A stretch of 64,000 bases of DNA from NCBI GenBank assembly GCA_944322855.1, contig CALUQG010000008.1:1-64000 (forward strand). Direction: 5' to 3'. This document shows, in pieces, positions 17,651-26,261 of the stretch. This stretch comes from Candidatus Gastranaerophilales bacterium. Its GTDB lineage: Bacteria > Cyanobacteriota > Vampirovibrionia > Gastranaerophilales > Gastranaerophilaceae. Within the stretch, counting starts at the first letter, position 1. Each line of letters opens with the position of its first letter. The notes beneath the pieces were generated by a model. That model made no database searches. It was not told the origin of the DNA and was given only the letters and a program-made list of their open reading frames with translations. A program made the translations under genes and the position numbers.

Positions 17651-18271
17651 ATGGACTTATATGAAGCTATATACAAAAGAAGAATTACAAGAGATTTCAA
17701 CGATAAAATAATCCCTGATGAAATTATTGAAAAAATTATAGATGCAGGACTTCAAGCTCCGACTCATGATCATTTAAGAAACTGGGAGTTTGTTATAATA
17801 AAAGACCCAAAAGATAAAGAAAATGTTTTGCAGTTTATAAAAAAAGGTGTAGAACCACAGCTGGAGATATTAAAACAAATTCTTACAGAAGGAACTCCAC
17901 AGCAAAAAATGTACGCTGCAGCAATGCCAAGACAATATTCTATGTTGTACAATGCATCACACATTATTTTACCGTTTTTTAAATCAAATTCCGGTGTTTT
18001 TCACCCAAATTCAGTCAGTTCGTTAAACCCGATTTCATCTATATGGTGTGTTATTGAAAATATTTTTTTGGCGGCAACTGCAGAAAATTTGGCTTGTTCA
18101 ATGAGAATTCCTGTAGGAGAAGAAGGTTTGAATGTAGCAAAAATTGTAAATGCACCTGATGAATATCTTTTGCCTTGCTACATAGGAATAGGCTATCCTG
18201 CTGATGAATGCCCTATTGTTGAACAGGTTCAATACACAGCAAAAGAAAAAATGCACTTTGGAAAATGGTAA
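17651..18271 (+). CDS. Nitroreductase-family flavoprotein
   Basis: A 206-aa FMN-dependent nitroreductase-like protein. The family opening YEAIYKRRITRDFNDKIIPDEIIEKII includes the FMN-contacting RR motif; QAPTHDHLRNWEFVII and the late IGIGYPADE region match the fold. The physiological substrate is unknown. GAGG lies close upstream of the ATG. The vWA gene begins 24 bp later in the same direction, but a functional link is not obvious. Confidence 0.88.
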   Translation: MDLYEAIYKRRITRDFNDKIIPDEIIEKIIDAGLQAPTHDHLRNWEFVIIKDPKDKENVLQFIKKGVEPQLEILKQILTEGTPQQKMYAAAMPRQYSMLYNASHIILPFFKSNSGVFHPNSVSSLNPISSIWCVIENIFLAATAENLACSMRIPVGEEGLNVAKIVNAPDEYLLPCYIGIGYPADECPIVEQVQYTAKEKMHFGKW

Positions 18272-18295
18272 TTAATTACACAAACAGGAGTCTGT

Positions 18296-19198
18296 ATGAA
18301 AAAACTATTTCTTATATTTCTGATAATGTTTTCTGTTTCTCTGACGGCATTTGCTGCGAAATACAAAATTAACACCTCGGGGAAAGTTACAGCTCCGGGT
18401 GGAAAGACTCAAAACAGCAGTGCCTTATCTAATACACCTAATTTTTACAATAACTACTATTCAGGAAATTATGTATCCTCTAAACAGGTATTGTCTCAAA
18501 AAGCAGGAACAATTGATATTGTAATGGATTATTCAGGCAGTATGTATTACTGGATTAATGAGGCAAAAAACTCAATGTCAGCAATAGTTTCGCAGCTGCC
18601 AACAAGCACAAAAATCGGGTTCAGAGTTTTCGGGCACGACGGAGGAAACAATCCTTATACACCGGTACTGGCTAAAGTAAAAAGCATTGCAAAAGGAAAA
18701 AACGGCAACTACAAAGTTACTGCATCAACAGCTTCGTATCTTGGAAACACGTCAGGCTCCTGCAGTGCAACTACTCAGGTGGCAAAAGTTGTACCTTATA
18801 ATACATCAGCTCTTTTAAGCGGAATGAATTCTGTAAGCATCGGAGGTTCAACACCGATGACTCTTGCCTTAAAACAAGCTGTAGAATTTGATTTTGCAGG
18901 TTTGTCGACAAATTATCCTAAGAAAATTATACTGATTACGGACGGGGGAGAAAACTGCGGAGGTGATCCTTGCCGTTTTGCTGCAAATCTCGTCAGACAA
19001 AGAAAAGATATCATTGTTGATGTTGTGTTAGTATCATCAAATTCTACAGAACTCCGATGTCTTTCAGACACAACAGGCGGAAACTTCTATACACCATCAG
19101 ATCTTTCTTCTTTCACATCATCGCTTATCCAATCAATGAATAATGCTGTACAGAAAGAACCTCAGGAAGTCAAGCAAAAATACGAGTTTGTTGATTAA
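18296..19198 (+). CDS. Secreted von Willebrand factor A-domain protein (vWA-1)
   Basis: A 300-aa protein with a Sec signal peptide (MKKLFLIFLIMFSVSLTAFAA) and a Ser/Asn/Tyr-rich linker, then a vWA domain from ~70. The MIDAS metal site is complete: DYSGS (D78, S80, S82), GGSTPMT (Thr) and ITDGGENCGGDPC (Asp). Cysteines Cys-GGDP-Cys and SCS/LRC may form disulfides. It probably acts in the periplasm or on the surface as a metal-dependent binding protein. It ends 2 bp from the convergent zinc-ribbon/TonB_C gene, opposite a six-gene operon that holds a second vWA protein. GGAG six bases upstream supports the start. Confidence 0.85.
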   Translation: MKKLFLIFLIMFSVSLTAFAAKYKINTSGKVTAPGGKTQNSSALSNTPNFYNNYYSGNYVSSKQVLSQKAGTIDIVMDYSGSMYYWINEAKNSMSAIVSQLPTSTKIGFRVFGHDGGNNPYTPVLAKVKSIAKGKNGNYKVTASTASYLGNTSGSCSATTQVAKVVPYNTSALLSGMNSVSIGGSTPMTLALKQAVEFDFAGLSTNYPKKIILITDGGENCGGDPCRFAANLVRQRKDIIVDVVLVSSNSTELRCLSDTTGGNFYTPSDLSSFTSSLIQSMNNAVQKEPQEVKQKYEFVD

Positions 19199-19200
19199 AA

Positions 19201-20163
19201 CTAATTTAAATCAACCTCAAAATTGCCTCCGTACATTTTTACGGATAGTTTCAGCGTTTCATTTTTGTATGCAGCCGGTGGAGGATTGTATGCAGGTGTC
19301 TGCATTACTGCCGCATACACTGCATCGTTCAGGCTGTCGTTGTTTGATAGTTTTGAAAAAGCACGATTAGTTAAAACACCTGAAGGAGAAATTTTAAAAG
19401 AAATAACGTTCTGTCCGTCGCCAACAACAGCTGCAAAGTTTATTTTTGAAGCTATTCTATTTCTCAAGGCTATTTTGTAATTTAATAACTCCGCTTTTGA
19501 AGCAGCAGTATTTATTTTTGGTTTTTGAATAGATTTCGATTTCTGAATAGCAGAACCTGTATTTTTTCTAGCAGTAGAAGTAGGCGAAGTTTTTTTTACT
19601 GCAGGTGTTGTTTGTTTTACCTGTTTATTGGTGTTGTTTTTTTTTACAAGCGATATATTTTTTTGAGGCTGCGGTATTGTTCCAGCATTGTCAGTCACCG
19701 GTTCTGATTTGGGACTTTGAGATAAATCTTTTGAAATAGGTGCAGACTCTTGCCACAGAGCGTCAATTGACGGAATATTTTTATTCTTTTTCAAGATTTT
19801 TTCTTTTTTGGGCTGGCTATTTTCCTGCAAAGTATTGTCATCTTGATTTTTTGGTGCACCTATAAAGATAACAGACAAAATCGAAAGAATAATACAGAAT
19901 ACAAATATTGCCCATGAAAGTTTTTCTTCATTAGTTTGAGACTTTTTAGGTGTGTGTGAGAACAAAGAAGAAGTCGTATTATTTTCATAATTTGAATAAT
20001 CCTGTTTCTTATCTTCTTCATGATGAGAAAACATCTCTGCCTGCTCATTTTGTTTTTCTGACACATCTGCGGCTAAGGCTATTTCGTCGAAAATATTGTT
20101 TCCGCAATCGCAATAGTCCGGTTTTGATGCAAATTCCTGTCCGCATTCACTACATTTATACAT
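19201..20163 (-). CDS. Zinc-ribbon, single-TM protein with TonB_C-like domain
   Basis: A 320-aa protein. The N-terminal CSECGQEF...CDC is a short zinc ribbon (C4, C7, C18, C20). An acidic stretch, one TM helix (~83-105, LSWAIFVFCIILSILSVIFIG) and a Lys/Thr/Pro-rich linker (~115-225) follow. The C-terminal ~95 residues (VISFKISPSGVLTNRAFSKLSNN...) have the TonB C-terminal pattern, so the protein would span from cytoplasm to periplasm. No ExbB/ExbD or TonB-dependent receptor is nearby, so classical TonB energy transfer is not supported. Last gene of the operon, 3 bp after the second TonB_C-like gene. Confidence 0.75.
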   Translation of the reverse strand: MYKCSECGQEFASKPDYCDCGNNIFDEIALAADVSEKQNEQAEMFSHHEEDKKQDYSNYENNTTSSLFSHTPKKSQTNEEKLSWAIFVFCIILSILSVIFIGAPKNQDDNTLQENSQPKKEKILKKNKNIPSIDALWQESAPISKDLSQSPKSEPVTDNAGTIPQPQKNISLVKKNNTNKQVKQTTPAVKKTSPTSTARKNTGSAIQKSKSIQKPKINTAASKAELLNYKIALRNRIASKINFAAVVGDGQNVISFKISPSGVLTNRAFSKLSNNDSLNDAVYAAVMQTPAYNPPPAAYKNETLKLSVKMYGGNFEVDLN

Positions 20164-20166
20164 AGA

Positions 20167-20874
20167 TTAATTCCTTATTTTTTCTATATCTTTGTAATCA
20201 GCCGGTGTACTGTATTTTGATGTCTGAGAAATTTTCCAGCCGCCTTCAACTGTTGTAACCATTCTGTTAGAGCCGGCAGGAAAATCCAGAATGCTTCTTC
20301 CCTGATAGCTTTTTATAACCGGGGCAATATATTGTATTGCATACGGTGTATATTGGGGTGATGTCGACCAGGTTGAAAGATTTGAAATTTTTCCGTACTT
20401 ATCTACATCAAACTTAAATCTAAAAACAGTTCCCTGCTCAACTATCGGGAGCTTAACATCCGTCATTATCCTGTTTTGCAAATCAGAGCGCCACTTGTTC
20501 CAGAGGATAACCTCCTGTTGTTGAGTTGAAGTTGATTTATTAGTTATAGATTGAGGCTGATATTTTTTTACTGATTTTTGTACAACAGGTGTATTAGATG
20601 TCTTTTGAGAAACAGTCTTTTTTTGTATGGAAGGTTTTGATGCTTTTTTTTCTATAGTTCTGTTTTGAATTGTTTTTGTTTCTTTTATTTGTTTTGTCGT
20701 ATTGTTTTTTTGTGGGAGTGATTTTGTTTCACTAATAGATGTATCCTTAACTTCAATTTTGTAATCAGCATCATAGGCAAAAAGCTTTTTATGCATTTGT
20801 GGTCTAAAAGTTGCTGCACAAATTGTTGTCAAAGAAAGTAACAATATTAAAACTGTAAAAAATACCTTATACAA
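20167..20874 (-). CDS. Secreted/anchored TonB_C-like protein
   Basis: A 235-aa protein with an N-terminal signal or anchor helix (VFFTVLILLLSLTTICA), then RPQMHKKLFAYDADYKIE, a long Lys/Gln/Thr-rich linker (~45-125) and a C-terminal domain (RSDLQNRIMTDVKLP... TVFRFKFDVDKYGKISNLSTWS) that follows the TonB_C pattern. Its first ~45 residues resemble those of the 63-aa protein that opens the operon (helix followed by P-x-M-H-K). Function unknown; periplasmic localisation inferred. Confidence 0.7.
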   Translation of the reverse strand: MYKVFFTVLILLLSLTTICAATFRPQMHKKLFAYDADYKIEVKDTSISETKSLPQKNNTTKQIKETKTIQNRTIEKKASKPSIQKKTVSQKTSNTPVVQKSVKKYQPQSITNKSTSTQQQEVILWNKWRSDLQNRIMTDVKLPIVEQGTVFRFKFDVDKYGKISNLSTWSTSPQYTPYAIQYIAPVIKSYQGRSILDFPAGSNRMVTTVEGGWKISQTSKYSTPADYKDIEKIRN

Positions 20875-20889
20875 TTTATTAACAACCGC

Positions 20890-22485
20890 CTATTCTCTGT
20901 CTAATTTTGATATTATGCCGTCGCAGGCATAAGTTTCAAACTTTGTCTGGCTGAGCATATAAGTTTCTGCAATCAATAAAGCTGTAGGGACAAGCGCTGC
21001 AACGCTGCTAAGAAACATACCGCCAAGATCTCCGCCAATTTCCTGCATAAAATATGAAATATTCATAGAAAATTCAATAAATATGATACAAAGTCCGATT
21101 ATAAATGAGCGGCGCATTTCTATATCAAGTTTTTTTACACCTTGAAGACCGTAAATTTCCAGTCCATGCTGCATGTAATTACTAAAGCCGTCATTTTTTA
21201 TTACATTTGAAGCCTGAATTTTCTTATTTGAAAGAAAAGCATTTACAAAAGCAAAGAATGCAAAAATAATCATACAAGAAGCAAGAACAAGAAATACAGG
21301 GCTGAATCTCAAGCCTGAAATTCTAACCCAGCCTGCAGCTTCCGGAAAACACATTGCAAGGGTGTTTGATACACCATAAGCAAGAAACGGCGCTGTCAAA
21401 ATACCGAGAATAGTTTCGCCGACTGCTTTTATTTGTAATGTAAATAGTTTATCTTTGATATTTCTGATTTTTACAGAGCTTAAATTATTAACAAATCTTT
21501 CTATCCAGAGCTGATACTCTTTCACAACCTGCTCAAAGTCCTCTCTGTATTCATATCTGTTAAGGTCTTTAGATATTTCTACATTACTGCTTTTGAAATA
21601 TCCGCAGCCTATCGCAGCAGTAACACATGCTGCAGTGAAGAACAGAGACATAAATACTGCAAAAAACGGCATTGAACCAGGTGCTAAATAGTATAACATG
21701 TTTATTAAATATACACCGGCATAAAATAGCGATGAAGCAACAAGAAGAGCTTTTTCCGCTATTGTGCTGCTGTCATTTTGCTCAAGCCTGTTTTGCAAAA
21801 GCAAAAATACCCCCTGTTTCATTATCAAACCTATTCCGTATAAAATAATCGAATAAACAAACAGCAGCTTTAAATTAACAGGCATTTGAATGATACTACC
21901 GGCATCTTTAAGCGGCAGACCTGTTAAATAATTTGAAACTCCGAAAGACAGAATCAATGATGCTGCATACAATGCTATATGAAGCACTATGCCTGTTTTA
22001 GAATTCATTGAGAGTTTGTGTTTTAAATCATTTATGTGATAAGAAACCTGTTTGATTATAGCAATTCTTGCTTCTTCTATTTCAGATTTTCTTTTCTCTA
22101 TTTTCAATCTTGCTGCTGTATTAACATCTTTTCCGTATAAATCTTTCAAATCCTGTTCAGTCATTTGTTCAGCAGCAATTTTTACATTGCCTGACACGTC
22201 ATTTAGTTTTATTGTAATAAATTCATCAGAATCTCTTACCATAATTTTGCAAACTTTTTCTATTTCAAGTTTTTGAGGCAGTGGCTGACCTTTGAATAGA
22301 AAGTTCTGACAGTTGAACTGGTTTAGCAAAATACACTTTCCTGCCTGTGCATCAAACTGAACTGTCAGCATAAAGTCAAAACCGGTATTTAGAAAATAGT
22401 CAAAACCTTCTTTTGATGAAATATTTACTAATTCATTATTATCAAAAGTTTTTTCATTATTTTTTGTAATTATGGTAAAGCTCAT
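20890..22485 (-). CDS. Multi-pass membrane protein with FHA-like N-terminal domain
   Basis: A 531-aa protein not recognised as a known family. The first ~95 residues look like a degenerate FHA-type beta sandwich (ILLNQFNCQNFLFKGQPLP... KIMVRDSDEFITIKL). A charged amphipathic stretch (~100-150) comes next, then about eight TM helices, some separated by soluble segments (~290-350 and ~430-450). Repeated small-residue TM segments such as FFAVFMSLFFTAACVTAAIGCG are visible. It sits between vWA-2 and the TonB_C-like genes with 10-15 bp gaps, and is likely the membrane core of this locus. Confidence 0.7.
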   Translation of the reverse strand: MSFTIITKNNEKTFDNNELVNISSKEGFDYFLNTGFDFMLTVQFDAQAGKCILLNQFNCQNFLFKGQPLPQKLEIEKVCKIMVRDSDEFITIKLNDVSGNVKIAAEQMTEQDLKDLYGKDVNTAARLKIEKRKSEIEEARIAIIKQVSYHINDLKHKLSMNSKTGIVLHIALYAASLILSFGVSNYLTGLPLKDAGSIIQMPVNLKLLFVYSIILYGIGLIMKQGVFLLLQNRLEQNDSSTIAEKALLVASSLFYAGVYLINMLYYLAPGSMPFFAVFMSLFFTAACVTAAIGCGYFKSSNVEISKDLNRYEYREDFEQVVKEYQLWIERFVNNLSSVKIRNIKDKLFTLQIKAVGETILGILTAPFLAYGVSNTLAMCFPEAAGWVRISGLRFSPVFLVLASCMIIFAFFAFVNAFLSNKKIQASNVIKNDGFSNYMQHGLEIYGLQGVKKLDIEMRRSFIIGLCIIFIEFSMNISYFMQEIGGDLGGMFLSSVAALVPTALLIAETYMLSQTKFETYACDGIISKLDRE

Positions 22486-22494
22486 AAATGTCTC

Positions 22495-23163
22495 CTATCT
22501 TCCGATTGCCTCTAAAAGTTTTCGTGACGACTTTTCAGCGGTTTCTTCATTTACTACAATCAATCTTTTCTCTCCCAGCACAGGGGTGAGCTTTGTTTTA
22601 ACAATATCCAGTTTTTCCGGATGCGCATATGCAAACATCATAGAAATTTCCGGTACATATTTTTTTATATTTTTAACATTTTGAGGCAATGTGTCCCAGT
22701 TAATCTGTTTTGATACTTCACCTTCGTTTTCCAAATCACCGATAACAACAATCGCAGGAATATAGCCTTCTTTTTTCATATTCAAGGCATGTTCAAAAGC
22801 TTTTTTCAAAGCTTCTCCGTATGCAGTTCCGTATTTTTCACTGTCATATTCTGTGAATTTTTTAAGAGTTTTATTAATGGCAGAATTGTCCATCGGCGAT
22901 CCTTCATAAATCAAATATGCTGTTTCGGTTACATTCAATATCTTTATACTATCCTCCGGATCAAGCACTGAACAAATTGATTTAAGATATTTTTTCTCTT
23001 CTTCAAGCATTGTCTGGTTCGATGCCGATGAATCGACAACAAAAATAACAGACGCAGGATGAAACTCATCTACTTTTATATTTTTAATTCCGACATAAAT
23101 CAACTTTCCTATAACGGAACATACAAGTATCAATACACCTAAAATTATTAATCTTTTATTCAT
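22495..23163 (-). CDS. Membrane-anchored vWA-like protein (vWA-2)
   Basis: A 222-aa protein with one N-terminal TM helix (RLIILGVLILVCSVIGKLIYVG) and a vWA domain. The MIDAS start VVDSSAS (D44, S46, S48) is intact; the third motif reads VVIGDLENEGE. No long loop insertions. The domain would face the periplasm. Eight bases separate it from the upstream gene. It may bind the same target as vWA-1 or assemble with the membrane protein downstream. Confidence 0.75.
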   Translation of the reverse strand: MNKRLIILGVLILVCSVIGKLIYVGIKNIKVDEFHPASVIFVVDSSASNQTMLEEEKKYLKSICSVLDPEDSIKILNVTETAYLIYEGSPMDNSAINKTLKKFTEYDSEKYGTAYGEALKKAFEHALNMKKEGYIPAIVVIGDLENEGEVSKQINWDTLPQNVKNIKKYVPEISMMFAYAHPEKLDIVKTKLTPVLGEKRLIVVNEETAEKSSRKLLEAIGR

Positions 23164-23171
23164 CTCTTCCT

Positions 23172-24209
23172 CTAATAACTTAATACTACATTCACAGGCT
23201 TATTCAAAACGACTTCCATATCTGTATAAGAAGGTATTTCTGCATCAACACCTTTTTGAATAGCAGATGTGGCAAGAGCGCCTCCTCCTCCTATACTCGC
23301 TCCAATAATAGCACCCTGAGCGAGATTTGATGTGTCTCCGGTAAGAGCAGCAATGCCGACTCCCAAAAGAGCTCCTACTGCGGCCATAGCAACTGTATTT
23401 GTTATTGTCCTTTTAACTTTGCCTTCGTTTGTTACATCAAAATCAATTTTTTCTGTAGAAATTTCTATCGTTTTATTCTTCGGGGTAACGAGTTTGTTAA
23501 ACACTATGCTGACAGAACCGTTTCTGGAACCGGCTGTAGCATGATTTGCTTTTGTCAGTGTACCATACAATAGACTCCCCTGAGGTGCCACTGTACATTC
23601 TTTATAAATCCAGTCATTTTTTACAACAGCAATGACATTGTCGCCTTTTTTAGCAGTTGCTGTATTTATCGGGTTTTGCAGATACACATTCAGTTTTGTT
23701 CCTGCATCAATCTTTCCGACAAAACCTTTTAATGTAGTAGATGTTGTATTTTTTTGCGCTGTTTTAACAGAAGTTTGTTGTTTTTTAGGTTCTTCAAAAG
23801 AATAAATCTTTTTCTGACCGGTCATTGTTCTATAGGCAATTTGCGCAAAATTATTCAAATGCTGCTCATTTTCTGATTGTTCGTATACGATATCTGCTTT
23901 TTTAAATGTTTTAATGATTTTTTTGTTAAGTTTTTTGTTTTTGTCATTCGATTCATAGTAATAAAACAAATTTTCTCCGCTTTGCTGCAAAACAACAACC
24001 GCATAATTTTCCTGTTTCTTTTTAGAAATTGCATAAAACGGATTTTTTTTCTGTATATTATATTCTTCTTCGTTCAATACAGTTTCAACCTGGTTTGAAA
24101 TTGTTTTTGTGTCAACATTTTTTAGATAATACAATTCACTAAACGCAAAACAGGCATTGGAAGATATAATGTACATAAAACATAGAATTAAAGACCAGAA
24201 TTTTTTCAT
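23172..24209 (-). CDS. Secreted protein with VirB10/TrbI-like barrel and glycine-zipper segment
   Basis: A 345-aa protein with a signal peptide (LILCFMYIISSNACFA), an N-terminal ~120-residue region rich in Lys/Asn, a Gln/Thr linker, and a domain at ~165-265 whose pattern (DAGTKLNVYLQNPINTATAKKGD... APQGSLLYGTLTKA... GSRNGSVSIVFNKLVTP) resembles the VirB10/TrbI C-terminal barrel. A Gly/Ala-rich stretch (AAVGALLGVGIAALTG... GAIIGASIGGGGA, ~275-320) follows, like a glycine-zipper membrane segment. No other type IV secretion genes are here, so the resemblance is structural only. Overlaps the preceding 63-aa gene by 4 bp (ATGA). Confidence 0.65.
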   Translation of the reverse strand: MKKFWSLILCFMYIISSNACFAFSELYYLKNVDTKTISNQVETVLNEEEYNIQKKNPFYAISKKKQENYAVVVLQQSGENLFYYYESNDKNKKLNKKIIKTFKKADIVYEQSENEQHLNNFAQIAYRTMTGQKKIYSFEEPKKQQTSVKTAQKNTTSTTLKGFVGKIDAGTKLNVYLQNPINTATAKKGDNVIAVVKNDWIYKECTVAPQGSLLYGTLTKANHATAGSRNGSVSIVFNKLVTPKNKTIEISTEKIDFDVTNEGKVKRTITNTVAMAAVGALLGVGIAALTGDTSNLAQGAIIGASIGGGGALATSAIQKGVDAEIPSYTDMEVVLNKPVNVVLSY

Positions 24210-24397
24210 TTATTTATCCCTTTTAAATTTGTCGTTGTAATCTGCTTGGTTGTCGTCATAGAACCGTCATTGTTGAATTTTAGTACATATTCAATTATAT
24301 TCAGCTGAAAAGTTTTGTGCATTTTAGGTTTAACAATACAAAATGAAACGGTAAAAATTATTATCAAAATAACAAAGAGTATTGTAAAATGTTTCAT
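24206..24397 (-). CDS. Small single-TM protein opening the vWA/TonB_C operon
   Basis: A 63-aa protein: one hydrophobic helix (FTILFVILIIIFTVSFCIV), then KPKMHKTFQLNIIEYVLKF and a Thr-rich tail. The segment after the helix resembles the same region of the 235-aa TonB_C-like protein (RPQMHKKLFAYDADYKIE). The four-base ATGA overlap with the next gene supports it being translated. Function unknown. Confidence 0.6.
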   Translation of the reverse strand: MKHFTILFVILIIIFTVSFCIVKPKMHKTFQLNIIEYVLKFNNDGSMTTTKQITTTNLKGINK

Positions 24398-24522
24398 ATT
24401 CCACCTGATACTGACATTTATTTTTCACTGTATGTTTGCTTAATTATACTATAAAATATAGTTCTTTAACAGTAAAATCTTTATTATTAAAAAAACAATA
24501 TAAATGTCTTATTCAGAATAAT

Positions 24523-26259
24523 CTAGCAATTTTCAAGCATTACTCTTTTTGAAATCTCAAAGTCAGGAAGATCATTTCCCTCTTTGATATCAAGCGGATT
24601 GGGGTTTTTCATCCAAAAATCTATAGAATCTTTATGGATATAGTTTTTGGCTTTTGATGTAATTATATCTATAATTTCTTCTTTTGATTTGTCTTCGTAA
24701 GCATCAATTCCGGCGAAATCCAGGACTTTTATAAAATTATTTTTCATAACATAAAAAGCATTTTCCAAGCCACGTGAATTTTTTGCAGCTCTTGTTTCTG
24801 CAGGATTAAGAGGCAGACCAGAAGGCTGTTTCATATCAATTTTTTCATCCTGCACTCCATCTTTAAGTTTTTTCACATTTTTATCACCAATTACCGGTGC
24901 GAGATCCTCAATGTCATTTGCTGTAAGCAAATAACCGTTATGAAAATTATCCACACTTATCGAAACAGGTCTGTATGAAGTTCTGAAATTTACAGCTGCA
25001 TTGCAGCCTTGAGCGTCGAGAGAAATATCTATATTCGGTACTTCATATCCATTTTGGAATAAAAGTACTTCTCTAATCGTCAAAGGTTTTGTTTTATCTA
25101 CTCTGTGCTTGTCCAGATAATACAGAGCATATCTTAAAATATCAACAGTACCTTTCACATCAGAAAAAGCATCATGCGCATTCTCCATATTTTTGCAGAA
25201 AAAGTATCTGTACTGGTTTGAAAGCCTTTTGGATGTACCGACATACGGATGTATACGCTGAATAAGTAAAAACGGATCTATTACTTTAAAATATCTTTTG
25301 GGTTTCAATTCGTCTGCAGAAAAGCTGTTGTGTTCTTTTATTGCATTGTTTAGCATTGTTATATCAAACTGTGAGTTATAAGCAACAATTATTCCGTTTT
25401 TTTTATTTAAATAGTTATTGACAAAAGGCTTAAGCACCTGCTCCATAACAGGTGCATTCTTGACATCCTTATCATAAAGCCCGTGAACAGCTGAAGCCTG
25501 TTCCGGAATATGAATTTCCGGGTTAATAAGCTGACTCATTGCCGTTTCTTCTACGATTTTTCCGTTTTTAATCTGTATTGCGCCAATTTGTATAATCTTG
25601 TCCAGAGGACGAGACCTGTCAGAGGTATTTGTCCCTGTTGTTTCAGTATCAAAGACTACGGCATCAATGCATAAATGTCCGTTTTTATCAGTTATTGGCT
25701 TATCAAGAGACTTGTGCCGTCTTGTATCAAGAAGTTCCTCTAAATTAGATGCAAAGGATTTATCCAGATATATATCTTTTCTTAGTTCTTTAGACGGTGG
25801 TTCTTTAACATAACGTGAGTCAATTGAATGTGATGTTGCTAAAGCTTTTTTTCTGTTTGTATAATTAAATCTTCTTACCCAGGAAGACTCATAACCTTCT
25901 GCAAGAGCATTGGCCTGTAAAAACACATAAAATTCTCTTGGTGAAGCAGTCTTCCAGTTTAATGGTTCTTTGCTCAAATGCTGCCATCCGACTTTGGAAA
26001 AATCATACCACTCAGCAGTTCCTATTTCATTTTTTTCCATAAGCCCGAGGCCCTGATATTTTTTATCCGTAACTTTTCTTGTGAAATTATTCTCAAAATA
26101 ATCACCCTTGAAACTTGGTATAAATCTGCTCAGAAAAATTGCTCGATAGTCAACAGCTTGAAAAGATTTTTCTTCTGTTTTCGGTTTTGAAACAACAGAT
26201 GCCGTAACAGGTATCTTATTTTGAATATTTGTATAAAAATTTACGGGTAAAATTTTCAT
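24523..26259 (-). CDS. DEDDh 3'-5' exonuclease-domain protein with SFKG N-terminal tag
   Basis: A 578-aa protein. A ~195-residue N-terminal region contains IPSFKGDYF (49-52 = SFKG). A DnaQ-like exonuclease domain spans ~198-380 with all catalytic residues: D204/E206 in VFDTETTG, D299 in NSQFDITML, and H362/D367 in AHDAFSDV. A ~200-residue C-terminal region has no recognised domain. It is much longer than DNA polymerase epsilon subunit or RNase T. AGG eight bases upstream supports the ATG. Only 2 bp separate it from the phospholipase-D gene, so they are co-expressed. Substrate unknown. Confidence 0.82.
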   Translation of the reverse strand: MKILPVNFYTNIQNKIPVTASVVSKPKTEEKSFQAVDYRAIFLSRFIPSFKGDYFENNFTRKVTDKKYQGLGLMEKNEIGTAEWYDFSKVGWQHLSKEPLNWKTASPREFYVFLQANALAEGYESSWVRRFNYTNRKKALATSHSIDSRYVKEPPSKELRKDIYLDKSFASNLEELLDTRRHKSLDKPITDKNGHLCIDAVVFDTETTGTNTSDRSRPLDKIIQIGAIQIKNGKIVEETAMSQLINPEIHIPEQASAVHGLYDKDVKNAPVMEQVLKPFVNNYLNKKNGIIVAYNSQFDITMLNNAIKEHNSFSADELKPKRYFKVIDPFLLIQRIHPYVGTSKRLSNQYRYFFCKNMENAHDAFSDVKGTVDILRYALYYLDKHRVDKTKPLTIREVLLFQNGYEVPNIDISLDAQGCNAAVNFRTSYRPVSISVDNFHNGYLLTANDIEDLAPVIGDKNVKKLKDGVQDEKIDMKQPSGLPLNPAETRAAKNSRGLENAFYVMKNNFIKVLDFAGIDAYEDKSKEEIIDIITSKAKNYIHKDSIDFWMKNPNPLDIKEGNDLPDFEISKRVMLENC

Positions 26260-26261
26260 AA

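Noticed and set aside
19201-20163. Classical TonB
   Set aside because: The C-terminus is TonB_C-like, but the cytoplasmic zinc ribbon and lack of ExbB/ExbD argue against it.
23172-24209. Type IV secretion gene (virB10/trbI)
   Set aside because: Only the barrel pattern is similar; no VirB4, VirB9 or VirB11 proteins nearby.
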